A stretch of DNA of 64,000 nt, taken from contig NZ_CP024190.1 of NCBI RefSeq assembly GCF_003391395.1, positions 868,001-932,000 on the forward strand, in the 5' to 3' direction. Positions 34,901 through 42,520 of the stretch are shown here, in pieces. Source of the DNA: Mycobacterium marinum. GTDB lineage: Bacteria; Actinomycetota; Actinomycetes; Mycobacteriales; Mycobacteriaceae. Numbering within the stretch: position 1 is the first letter of the stretch; the number at the start of each line of letters is the position of its first letter. Below the pieces are notes generated by a model. The model did not search any database. It worked only from the letters and a program-made list of their open reading frames with translations, and had not been told where the DNA came from. The position numbers were made by a program, and so were the translations under genes.

Positions 34901-37900
34901 CGCTGCCGCCGTTACCGCCGTCACCACCGTCGCCGCCGTCGCCGGCCAGGGCCCCACCGTTGCCGCCGTACCCGCCGGCGCCGCCGGCGTTGCCGGCGCT
35001 GCCGTCGGTGCCCGAGCCCCCTGGGGTGATCGCGGTCAGCCCGCGTGTTCCGTTGACACCGTCACCGCCGTCGCCGCCGTCGCCGCCGTTGCCGTAGGCC
35101 CCGCCGTTACCTCCGGTCCCGCCGGCCCCGCCGGCGATATCGACCGCACCCCGCCCGCCGTTTCCGCCGCTTCCGCCGTCCCCGCCGCTGGTGGGGCTGT
35201 GCCCGCCAAGGCCGGTGAGTCCGGTAATCGAACCGCTACCGCCGGTGCCGCCGACCCCACCGGCACCGGTGTTACCGCCGGCCCCGCCGTCGCCGCCGGC
35301 CCCACCGAACCCGACCGCACCGTCTCCACCGCGGCCTCCGTCACCGGCGAACCCACCAGCCCCACCGACCCCGCCGTTGCCGCCGGCGCCGCGGGTTCCG
35401 TCGGCGTAGCCGGCCGCTTGTGCCTGTCCACCGGCCCCGCCGTTACCGCCGTCGCCGCCGGCCCCACCGGCCGCGCCGGATCCGCCGTCCCCGCCACGGC
35501 CACCGTTGGGGTTCGCGGCGGTGCCATGATCCCCGGCCCCACCGTTCGCGCCGGACCCACCGAAACCACCGGTACCGCCGGCCCCGCCGTCCCCGCCGTC
35601 CCCACCGGCGCCGGCTTGGGTGCCCCCGGCCCCGCCGGCGCCGCCCGCGCCACCGCCGCCGCCGGCGAATCCCTGCGTGCCGGAAGCGCCCGCGGTGGTG
35701 GCGTCGACCCCATTGCGTCCGTCGCCGCCGGCTCCGCCGGCCCCGCCGTCCCCGCCGTCGCCGTAGGTCCCGCCGGCCCCGCCATCCCCGCCGGCCCCGC
35801 CACGGCCACCCTCAAAACCCACACCGCTGGTGCCCGAACCGCCCGCGCCGCCGGCCCCGCCGTCCCCGCCGTCGCCGTAGAACCCGCCCTTGCCGCCGTT
35901 ACCGCCGGCCCCGCCGGCCGCGTCGCCCCGCGCGATCCCGTCACCACCGGCCCCACCGGCGCCGCCATTGCCATACTTGCCGCCGTTACCGCCGGCCCCG
36001 CCACGCCCGCCGGTAGCGGGACTGTCACCGCCGTCGCCACCGGCGCCGCCGTCACCGCCGCTGGTCGGGCTATGCCCGGACAAGCCGGTAAGGCCGGTGC
36101 TCGAGCCGGCGCCGCCGGACCCGCCGGCCCCACCGGTCCCGGTGTCACCGCCATGGCCGCCGTCCCCGCCGGCCCCGCCGCCGGTCGTGTATGCGTCACC
36201 ACCCGCGCCGCCAGCCCCGGCCAGCCCGCCGGCCCCGCCGGCGCCGCCAGATCCGCCGGCGCCGCGAACGCCGTCGCTGTAGCCGGCCGCCAATGCCTGA
36301 CCACCGGTCCCACCGCTACCACCACTACCGCCGGCCCCACCGCCGGCACCGGACCCACCGTCACCCCCGCGGCCACCATCAAGGTGGGCGATGGTGCCCC
36401 GGTCTCCGGCCGCGCCGGCCGCACCCGAGCCGCCGGCCCCACCGTCGCCGCCGGTGCCACCGGCTCCGCCGTCGCCCCCGTGGCCGGCCAGGGCACCGCC
36501 CAGGCCGCCGGTCCCGCCATCACCACCGGCGCCACCGTCGTGGCCGGCGGTGCCCGAGTCGCCCGCAGTGATCGCGGTCAAGCCCCGCGATCCGGCGATC
36601 CCGTTGCCGCCAGCCCCGCCCGCACCACCATTGCCGTAGAGACCGCCGTTGCCGCCAGCCCCGCCGGTTCCGCCCAGCACCGCGCTGTCCGCCCCGCGGC
36701 CTCCGCTACCGCCATTACCGCTCAGTGGGCGGGCACCTTCGCTGCCATGAGCGCCCGCGATCGAGCCGGCCCCGCCGGCGCCGCCAGCACCACCCACACC
36801 GGTGGTGCCGCCATCACCGCCGGCACCACCGGTACCGCTGCCACCACCGGCAAACGTGCCCGTGGCCCCGGCACCACCATCACCGGCCAGCCCACCGGCC
36901 CCACCGGCACCGCCGGCCCCGCCGGCACCCTGGCCGCCGAACAAACTGATCAACCCGCCCGCACCCCCGGCGCCGCCGGTCCCCCCGGCCCCGCCGGTAC
37001 CGCCATCACCGCCATCTCCGCCGTCACTGCCCAACACCAGCCCGTCCGCGCCGCCACCACCGGCACCGCCGACACCCCCGACACCGCCAGCACCCCCGTC
37101 GCCGCCGGCACCGGCCAGCCAGCCGCCCCGCCCCCCAACGCCCCCATCACCGGCACGGCCGCCATCACCACCGGTCTGGCCCGCACCCCCGGTGCTACCG
37201 CCATCACCGGCACCACCGCCACCCCCGGCCCCACCGTGGCCGATCAGCCCCGCCGCACCACCAGCCCCGCCGGTACCGCCGACACCACCACCGCCGACCT
37301 CACCACCCACCCCACCGGCACCACCAGCCCCGCCGCCGCCATAAACCAACCCGCCCTGCCCACCACCACCACCAGCACCGCCATCTAGACCCATGCCCTG
37401 CCCACCAGCACCGCCGGCCCCGCCCGCACCCCACAACCACGCCCGACCCGCCCCACCACCAACACCACCACTAACCGCACCCACCCCACCGGCACCACCA
37501 TCCCCGCCGGCACCCCACAACCAGCCACCATTGCCGCCCACCCCACCCGCACCGCCAGCCCCCGAGCCGCCGCTGAGCCCGCCCGCACCACCGGCCCCGC
37601 CTCGCCCGATCAACCCCGCCGAACCACCCGCCCCACCGTTTTGACCCACCCCGCCCGAACCCCCATTACCCCCGTTGCCCCACAACAAGCCCCCCGCCCC
37701 ACCGGCTTGACCGGTCCCGGCCGCCCCATCAGCGCCATCACCGATCAACGGCCGCCCCCACAACGCCACCGCCGGCCCGTTCACCGCCCCCCACACGCCC
37801 TGCTCAATCACCCCTAGCGGCGACAACGTCCCCACCGCGGCCGCCTCAGCCCCCGCATACGCCCCCGCCCCGGCCCCCAACGCCCGCGCGAACCGTTGCT

Positions 37901-38117
37901 CAAACTCCGCCCACTGCCCACACACCGCCTGATACTCGCGACCAAACCCCCCAAACAACGCCGCAATCGCCACCGACACCTCATCACCGGCAGCCGCCGT
38001 CACCGACGTCGTCGCCCCCGCCGCCGCCGCATTAGCCGCACCCACCACCGACCCAATCCCGGCCACATCGGTTGCCGCGGCCGCCACCCACTCCGGAACC
38101 ACACTCACAAACGACAC
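31974..38117 (-). CDS. Very large PE_PGRS family protein
   Basis: PE_PGRS protein of about 2047 residues. The PE domain covers residues 1-93 (SFVSVVPEW at the start, YAGAE at 87-91 as the YxxxE secretion motif), followed by the linker with GRPLIGDGADG near 121-131, then about 1900 residues of Gly-Gly-X repeats. The protein should be exported by ESX-5. GTG at 38117 was chosen because it begins the conserved PE domain; an in-frame GTG at 38162 would add 15 residues. No strong ribosome site is seen; TTATAG on the minus strand at 38181-38186 is a possible -10. The repeats contain longer modules (see separate entry). M. tuberculosis lacks a gene here by my recall. The exact repeat number may be affected by assembly. 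Confidence 0.92.
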   Translation of the reverse strand: MSFVSVVPEWVAAAATDVAGIGSVVGAANAAAAGATTSVTAAAGDEVSVAIAALFGGFGREYQAVCGQWAEFEQRFARALGAGAGAYAGAEAAAVGTLSPLGVIEQGVWGAVNGPAVALWGRPLIGDGADGAAGTGQAGGAGGLLWGNGGNGGSGGVGQNGGAGGSAGLIGRGGAGGAGGLSGGSGAGGAGGVGGNGGWLWGAGGDGGAGGVGAVSGGVGGGAGRAWLWGAGGAGGAGGQGMGLDGGAGGGGGQGGLVYGGGGAGGAGGVGGEVGGGGVGGTGGAGGAAGLIGHGGAGGGGGAGDGGSTGGAGQTGGDGGRAGDGGVGGRGGWLAGAGGDGGAGGVGGVGGAGGGGADGLVLGSDGGDGGDGGTGGAGGTGGAGGAGGLISLFGGQGAGGAGGAGGAGGLAGDGGAGATGTFAGGGSGTGGAGGDGGTTGVGGAGGAGGAGSIAGAHGSEGARPLSGNGGSGGRGADSAVLGGTGGAGGNGGLYGNGGAGGAGGNGIAGSRGLTAITAGDSGTAGHDGGAGGDGGTGGLGGALAGHGGDGGAGGTGGDGGAGGSGAAGAAGDRGTIAHLDGGRGGDGGSGAGGGAGGSGGSGGTGGQALAAGYSDGVRGAGGSGGAGGAGGLAGAGGAGGDAYTTGGGAGGDGGHGGDTGTGGAGGSGGAGSSTGLTGLSGHSPTSGGDGGAGGDGGDSPATGGRGGAGGNGGKYGNGGAGGAGGDGIARGDAAGGAGGNGGKGGFYGDGGDGGAGGAGGSGTSGVGFEGGRGGAGGDGGAGGTYGDGGDGGAGGAGGDGRNGVDATTAGASGTQGFAGGGGGAGGAGGAGGTQAGAGGDGGDGGAGGTGGFGGSGANGGAGDHGTAANPNGGRGGDGGSGAAGGAGGDGGNGGAGGQAQAAGYADGTRGAGGNGGVGGAGGFAGDGGRGGDGAVGFGGAGGDGGAGGNTGAGGVGGTGGSGSITGLTGLGGHSPTSGGDGGSGGNGGRGAVDIAGGAGGTGGNGGAYGNGGDGGDGGDGVNGTRGLTAITPGGSGTDGSAGNAGGAGGYGGNGGALAGDGGDGGDGGNGGSGGDGGSGANGGAGDNGTTTSPNGGRGGDGGHGGHGGDGGDGGHGGVAGKAQAAGYTDGTHGAGGVGGNGGAGGLAGDGGRGGNGAATIGGNGGDGSNGGDPGVGGAGGKGGIGETIGLSGLGGYSPISGNGGDGGDGGSGSAGTTAHPAGFDGGAGGHGGDGGAFGNGGDGGNGGTGGNGTAATTAGSPGAVGGHGGAGGNGGDGGYLNGNAGNGGSGGAGGTGGAGATGTSQAAATGLGGGRGGDGGAGGAGGDGGNGGKAHATGYHNGTGGQGGDGGQGGKAGNGGNGADGQAAAIGRPRVSPGDGGDGGNGGSGGTGGTGGTGGTGGDATTKAVGGLDGARGNGGNGGNGGRGADGGAAIGSTAGGHGGDGGKGTIGGNGGRGGNGGHGAQVVPAGARGGDGGSGGTGDVTGGAGGAGGNGGNGRNGGLGGAGGAGGNGGVTAASNIVTGNGGNGGNGGNGGPGNSSTGGNSGNGGGGGLGGYGATGGTGGKGGNGGSGGTGGNGGNGGFGGGGTIRGDGGDGGNGGNGIGAGMNGGAGGKGGEGLTGGNGGNGGNGDNGVNGGSGGNGGKGGNAGNGTLATGLGGNGGNGGDGGHGNGSNIAGGSGGSGGDGGTGATGGAGGRGGAGGNGFNNGGDGGNGGNGGNGGNGIVRGNGGSGGNAGNGGNGVNGFFTNRDGGNGGNGGNGGDGAIRGDGGDGGNGGNGIGTFNTVNPNGGNGGNGGNGGNGGNGNTGGAGGRGGNGGANGAIHGGDGGNGGKGGNGVIAGAGGAGGTGGSGGGFQATGGSGGGGGAGGSGTTGGTGGRGGAGGAADGFRATGGDGGTGGGGGNGTSTGGVGGNGGKGGGTTEFESVAGRGGNGGNGGNGATGGNAGRGGDGGSSTGYSGVGGMGGNGGTGGLGNAGYGGYGGDGGKGGDGGDTGGGVGRSGGTGGKGGASTLNGQQVAGGSGGSSKAPVGNRGSSGGTGGHPGGL
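34102..36568 (-). repeat. Higher-order repeats inside the PE_PGRS gene
   Basis: Non-Gly marker segments recur in the same order: AAGY(S/A/T)DG at 36280, 35407 and 34738 with a weaker copy at 34102; the GHSPTSG segment at 36067, 35194 and 34525; LTAIT at 36568 and 35026. Spacings agree exactly between markers (873, then 669 bases; 1542 between the LTAIT copies), and 636 to the last. The larger first unit holds an extra 204 bases (68 codons), including repeated GG(K/F/T)YG(N/D)GG blocks. Confidence 0.8.
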
Positions 38118-38532
38118 AACACCCACCGCCCATCCGCCCAAAGGCAAAGACCCGACCCGCACCCAACCGGTCCAAACACGCTATAACCGCAGGTCAGCGA
38201 TGCATCCGTAGAAAAATCAGATCGTCGAAAGTTGAGTAGCACCGCTCCCGCACGCCGCCCACCAGCGTCTTAGCCACCCCAACCCGAACTGCACAAACAA
38301 CCACCGGCAACCACCAAACCCGTCTCAACACCGAGATGGACGGACACGCCCTGCAGTTGGGACTACCCGGAGCTCAGGGACGGTGGCGCTCGCATCATCG
38401 CCGGCTGAGGTGACCAATTCCGGTCGATGTATGTTGCGGCGAAGGCGTTGAGAGCCGGCTTGCGGGCGCACCTCCCGGCGATCGGAACCGGGATCGGTGG
38501 CGGCACGTGTTAGCGCGCCTAGTTGGGGCTAC
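38118..38532 (-). other. Gap upstream of the PE_PGRS gene
   Basis: These 415 bases contain no coding frame that I can support. The part nearest the PE_PGRS start has a -10-like TTATAG on the minus strand (38181-38186). The remainder shows no clear repeat, terminator or mobile element; it may be the remnant of the insertion that separates the nitrilase operon from the Rv0481c-type gene. Confidence 0.4.
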
Positions 38533-39057
38533 TTAGGCGTTGTCCGCGATCCACTCGGTAGTGAACTTCTGTTCTACGGTCACCAGCTGGCTCAGCTCGG
38601 TGCCGATCATCCGTTCCAGCTTGCCGCCGACCAAAGGGATGCGTACCTGGACGGTGAGTTGCAGCGACAGTCGGGAGCCGCCCGACTTGGGGTTGGGCGT
38701 AAGGACTCCGGTGCCCCACAGATTCACCGGTGCATCCACGATCGACCCTGCGATGGACGCCGTTGCGGTTCCATCGTTGACCGGCCCCCAGGTTTCCTCA
38801 CGCCGGATGCACAGATCTCCGCGGTGCAACTGGGTGACCAGGCCCGGCAAGTTGTGGCTGAAGACGGTCTGCAAGGTGACTACTTCGATGGTCCCGTCGT
38901 GTCCGGGCTTGCCGTCCACCCGCATCGACTCCAGGGTTGCGACGTCCACTGGAGTTTCTGCCAGCCGGGCCCGCCAGTATTGCTCCTCGTAGAAAGCCTG
39001 GAGGACTTCGGTGACGCTGCCTTCGTAGTTGGCTGACACGTCGAATGAACGCGGCAT
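38533..39057 (-). CDS. DUF2505 family protein (Rv0481c type)
   Basis: Protein of 174 residues, DUF2505, close to M. tuberculosis Rv0481c along its length as I recall it (start MPRSFDVSANYEGSV, central TWGPVNDGTATASIAGSIVDAPVNLWG, end QKFTTEWIADN). The fold is expected to be a START/SRPBCC-like lipid or ligand pocket; the function is unknown. The start at 39057 is eight bases after a minus-strand TAGCCT -10 at 39066-39071, so it is probably leaderless. It is divergent from murB with only 26 bases between starts. Confidence 0.87.
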   Translation of the reverse strand: MPRSFDVSANYEGSVTEVLQAFYEEQYWRARLAETPVDVATLESMRVDGKPGHDGTIEVVTLQTVFSHNLPGLVTQLHRGDLCIRREETWGPVNDGTATASIAGSIVDAPVNLWGTGVLTPNPKSGGSRLSLQLTVQVRIPLVGGKLERMIGTELSQLVTVEQKFTTEWIADNA

Positions 39058-39083
39058 AGCTGGCCAGGCTACCGTTACGGGCC
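39058..39083. promoter_or_regulatory. Overlapping divergent leaderless promoters (Rv0481c type / murB)
   Basis: The whole gap between two divergent ATG codons is 26 bases. TACCGT at 39070-39075 (plus) and TAGCCT at 39066-39071 (minus) are each eight bases from their ATG and share the central TA. Each promoter's upstream part must therefore lie within the other gene. Confidence 0.6.
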
Positions 39084-40184
39084 ATGAAACGGCGCGATGT
39101 CGGTTCGCTATTCGCCGGTGCGCGCGTCGCCGAGTCGGTGCCGCTGGCGCCATTGACCACGTTGCGGGTGGGGCCGGTCGCGCGGACGCTGGTCACCTGC
39201 GACACCACCGATCAGGTGGTTGGCGTGCTCCGGGAGCTCGATGACCGTGCCCGAAACGGAGACTGCGGGCCGGTGTTGGTGTTCGCGGGCGGCTCCAATG
39301 TGGTGATCGGCGACGCCCTTGCCGACCTGACCGTGGTGCGGGTGGCCAACGACCGGGTCACCATCGACGGAAACCTGGTGCGCGCGGAGGCCGGCGCGGT
39401 GTGGGACGAAGTGGTGGTCGCGGCGATCGAACGCGGTCTGGGCGGTCTGGAATGCCTGTCGGGCATTCCCGGATCGGCCGGGGCGACGCCGGTACAAAAC
39501 GTTGGCGCCTACGGCGTGGAGGTGTCCGACGTCATCACCCGGGTCCGGCTATTGGACCGCAGCACCGGCGAGGTGAGCTGGGTGCCCGCCGCCGACCTGT
39601 CTTTCGGCTACCGAACCAGCGTGCTCAAGCAAGCCGACGGGCTGGCGCTGCCGGCGGTGGTCCTAGAGGTGGAGTTCGCGCTGGATGCCTCGGGCCGCAG
39701 CGCCCCTCTGCGCTACGGCGAGCTGACGGCTGCGCTGGGCATGAATAGCGGCGAGCGTGGCGAGCCGCGGGCGGTCCGCGATGCGGTGCTGGCGCTGCGG
39801 GCGAGAAAGGGCATGGTGCTCGACGCCGCGGACCATGACACCTGGAGCGTGGGGTCGTTTTTCACCAATCCCGTGGTCGCGCCCGAGATCTACGAACGGC
39901 TGGCGGCCCAGACCGGGGAGTCGGTCCCGCACTACCCGGCGCCGGACGGCGTCAAGCTGGCTGCCGGCTGGCTGCTGGAGCGGGCCGGGTTCGGCAAGGG
40001 TTATCCCGGCGACCCGCACGCCCGATGCCGACTGTCCAGCAAGCACGCACTGGCTTTGACCAATCGCGGTGGCGCGACGGCAGCGGACGTTATGGTATTG
40101 GCCAGGACAGTGCGTGACGGAGTTCGTGATGTGTTTGGTATCACACTGAAACCGGAGCCCGTTCTGGTTGGTTGCGCGTTGTAG
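39084..40184 (+). CDS. murB: UDP-N-acetylenolpyruvoylglucosamine reductase
   Basis: FAD enzyme of 366 residues that makes UDP-MurNAc for peptidoglycan. FAD-binding block VFAGGSNVVIGD near 66-77 and GLECLSGIPGSAGATPVQNVGAYG near 120-143 are typical; the catalytic serine is in WSVGSFFTNP near 256-263, and the final block includes GWLLERAGFGKGYPGD. It lacks the small insert (near residues 279-285) that I recall in M. tuberculosis MurB and is three residues shorter overall. The start is next to a shared divergent promoter. lprQ follows, giving a cell wall pair. Confidence 0.96.
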   Translation: MKRRDVGSLFAGARVAESVPLAPLTTLRVGPVARTLVTCDTTDQVVGVLRELDDRARNGDCGPVLVFAGGSNVVIGDALADLTVVRVANDRVTIDGNLVRAEAGAVWDEVVVAAIERGLGGLECLSGIPGSAGATPVQNVGAYGVEVSDVITRVRLLDRSTGEVSWVPAADLSFGYRTSVLKQADGLALPAVVLEVEFALDASGRSAPLRYGELTAALGMNSGERGEPRAVRDAVLALRARKGMVLDAADHDTWSVGSFFTNPVVAPEIYERLAAQTGESVPHYPAPDGVKLAAGWLLERAGFGKGYPGDPHARCRLSSKHALALTNRGGATAADVMVLARTVRDGVRDVFGITLKPEPVLVGCAL

Positions 40185-40288
40185 CTGCTACTTTTGGCCC
40201 GGAGCCCGTCTGGAGCATCGTGTTGCGACGGGTACGGGGCCGCTTGAGGACCGTTTGCGCGCTATTGCGCCCGGTATCTTGGAATCCC

Positions 40289-41608
40289 GTGAACACATCC
40301 AGCGCACCCAAGAGTCAGGCGCCGATCAATAGGCGCATGGCTTTGATGGCCCTTGGGGCCGGTGTGTTGGCGCCAAATGTTTTGGCCGCCTGTTCGGGCA
40401 AGGTCGCCAAGCAGGCCGAGCAGAAGGCGCCCGAGGCGCCGCGGCTGATCTTTCGGCCGACCGATGCCGCTGGCGACGTGCTGCCGATCGATCCGGTCAG
40501 TGTCGAGGTCGGCAACGGCTGGTTCCAGCGGGTCGTGCTGAAGAATCCGTCCGGCAAGGTCATCGCCGGTGCCTACAACCAGGAACGCACCGTCTACACG
40601 GTCACCGAACCACTGGGCTACGACACCACCTACACCTGGAGTGGTGCGGCTGTCGGCCACGACGGCAAGGCGATTCCGGTGGGGGGCAAGTTCACCACCG
40701 TGACGCCGGACAAGCAGATCGACGGGGGCTTCCAGTTAGCCGACGGGCAAACTGTCGGGATCGCGGCGCCGGTCATCATTCAATTCGATGCACCGATCAC
40801 CGATAAGGCGACCGTGGAACGCGCGCTCCACGTCACCGCCAACCCGCCGGTGGAGGGGAGTTGGGCCTGGTTGCCCGATGAGGCCAAGGGCGCCCGGGTG
40901 CACTGGCGCCCGCGCGAGTACTACCCCGCGGGCACCACGGTCAGCGTCGACGCCAAGCTCTATGGGCTGCCGTTCGGCGACGGCGCCTACGGTGCCCAAG
41001 ACATGACGTTGAACTTTCAGATCGGGCGCCGCCAGATCGTGAAGGCCGAGGTCCCCTCCCACCGCATTCAGGTCGTCACCGATGAGGGAGTCATCATGGA
41101 CTTCCCGTGCAGCTACGGCGAGGCCGACCTGGCGCGCAACGTCACCCGAAACGGTGTCCATGTGGTGACCGAGAAGTACTCGGACTTCTACATGTCCAAC
41201 CCGGCCGCCGGATACAGCAACGTGCACGAGCGCTGGGCGGTGCGGATCTCCAACAACGGTGAGTTCATCCACGCCAACCCGCAAAGCGCGGGCGCGCAAG
41301 GCAACAGCAACGTCACCAACGGTTGCATCAATCTGTCGACGTCCAACGCTGAGGAGTACTTCCACTCGGCGATATACGGCGACCCGGTTGAGGTCACCGG
41401 CAGCACGATCGAGCTGTCCTACTCAGACGGCGACATCTGGGACTGGGCGGTGGACTGGGACACCTGGTTGTCGATGTCCGCGCTGCCGGCTCCGTCGGCG
41501 CGTACGCCTGGTACGCAGATCCCGATCACGGCGCCGGCCACCCCGTCGACTGCCCCCAGCCTGTCGGGTACACCGACCACACCGAGCACTACTACACCTG
41601 GTGGTTAG
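40289..41608 (+). CDS. lprQ: L,D-transpeptidase lipoprotein (LdtMt5/LprQ type)
   Basis: Peptidoglycan 3-3 cross-linking enzyme of 439 residues, homologue of M. tuberculosis LprQ/LdtMt5 (Rv0483). The N-terminus has twin Arg at 15-16, a hydrophobic core and a lipobox LAAC with Cys35. Ig-like domains follow (GYDTTYTWSG), then the YkuD catalytic domain with HERWAVRISNNGEFIHANP and the catalytic Cys in NVTNGCINLS. A Pro/Thr-rich tail ends the protein. GTG at 40289 was chosen because TATCTT at 40275-40280 sits eight bases upstream (leaderless) and it gives a compact signal peptide; longer in-frame starts from 40172 overlap murB. Its 3' end overlaps the convergent SDR gene by 17 bases. Confidence 0.92.
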   Translation: MNTSSAPKSQAPINRRMALMALGAGVLAPNVLAACSGKVAKQAEQKAPEAPRLIFRPTDAAGDVLPIDPVSVEVGNGWFQRVVLKNPSGKVIAGAYNQERTVYTVTEPLGYDTTYTWSGAAVGHDGKAIPVGGKFTTVTPDKQIDGGFQLADGQTVGIAAPVIIQFDAPITDKATVERALHVTANPPVEGSWAWLPDEAKGARVHWRPREYYPAGTTVSVDAKLYGLPFGDGAYGAQDMTLNFQIGRRQIVKAEVPSHRIQVVTDEGVIMDFPCSYGEADLARNVTRNGVHVVTEKYSDFYMSNPAAGYSNVHERWAVRISNNGEFIHANPQSAGAQGNSNVTNGCINLSTSNAEEYFHSAIYGDPVEVTGSTIELSYSDGDIWDWAVDWDTWLSMSALPAPSARTPGTQIPITAPATPSTAPSLSGTPTTPSTTTPGG

Positions 41609-42344
41609 CCCGTCGGGTCGCTGAGGCCTGGTCACGCGGCCGGATGATGATCTGATCCAGGTTGACGTGCGGGGGGCGTGAGGCCACGAACCCGATCACT
41701 TCGGCGATGTCGGCGGCCACCAGCGGAGTCATCCCGGAGTAGACCGCGTCCGCGCGTTGCTCGTCGCCGTCGAACCGGACCAACGAGAACTCCGTTTCGA
41801 CCGCGCCGGGTGCAATCTCGGTGAGTCGCACCGGCAGGCCCAGGAGTTCGCCCCGCAGGGTGCGGTGTAGCGCGCCCTGGGCGTGTTTGGCGGCGGTGTA
41901 TCCGGCGCCGCCGTCGTAGATCTCCAGCGCCGCAATGGAGGTGACGGTCACGATCAGCCCGTCGCCGGAGGCGATCAGCTTGGGTAGCAGCGCGCGGGTT
42001 ACCCGCAACGTGCCCAGCACATTCGTCTCCCACATCCAGCGCCAATGCTCGAGATCGGCGTCGGCCACCGGTTCCAGCCCTTTGGCGCCACCGGCGTTGT
42101 TGACCAGGACGTCAACGCGGCTCAGTCCGTCCGCCAAGGCCGCCACTGCCGCACCGTCAGTGACATCCGCCACAATTGGGGTGCCCCCGATCTGATCGGT
42201 CAGCGCAGTTATCCGGTCCGCGCGACGAGCCACCGCGACCACGTGAAACCCTTGCGCGGCAAGAGTTCTGGCGGTTGCTTCGCCGATCCCGGAACTGGCG
42301 CCGGTGACCACTGCGACTCGGTTTCCAGCGTCAGTAGTTGTCAT
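41592..42344 (-). CDS. Short-chain dehydrogenase/reductase (Rv0484c type)
   Basis: Classical SDR oxidoreductase of 250 residues. Cofactor motif TGASSGIG near 14-21, NNAG near 83-86, and the catalytic Ser and YTAAK (Tyr/Lys about 147-151) are all present; the Arg pair after strand 2 (VARRADRI) suggests NADP. The substrate is unknown. The ATG at 42344 starts MTTTDAGNRVAVVTG. It is convergent with lprQ and their ends overlap by 17 bases. Confidence 0.9.
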   Translation of the reverse strand: MTTTDAGNRVAVVTGASSGIGEATARTLAAQGFHVVAVARRADRITALTDQIGGTPIVADVTDGAAVAALADGLSRVDVLVNNAGGAKGLEPVADADLEHWRWMWETNVLGTLRVTRALLPKLIASGDGLIVTVTSIAALEIYDGGAGYTAAKHAQGALHRTLRGELLGLPVRLTEIAPGAVETEFSLVRFDGDEQRADAVYSGMTPLVAADIAEVIGFVASRPPHVNLDQIIIRPRDQASATRRANHQV

Positions 42345-42520
42345 CGGGCACACTCTAGTAAACGTGCTAAATTCGCGGTGTGTACCACAGTGCCATGTTC
42401 AGCAGCACCGCCCCGCGTCGCTTCGCGGGCGCCTGTTGTTGCCGCTGACTTTGCCGCGCCTGACTCAGCTCAGCATGTGCGGCCAGGGACCCGGCCAGTT
42501 GACTCAGAACAAGGACGCCT

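Noticed and set aside
35036..36535. Second minus-strand frame of 499 codons in the PGRS region
   Set aside because: Alternate-frame shadow of the same repeats, rich in Ala, Val and Pro without any domain.
34722..37388. Long plus-strand frame of 888 codons (and a Pro-rich one at 32248-33447) opposite the PE_PGRS gene
   Set aside because: GGX repeat DNA keeps all complementary frames open; composition is Ala/Gly/Pro/Thr-only, with no start signal, and the PE domain fixes the real gene on the minus strand.
38425..38510. Small plus-strand frame that looks faintly like a transposase or integrase remnant
   Set aside because: Under 30 codons with no inverted repeats or motif; likely chance.
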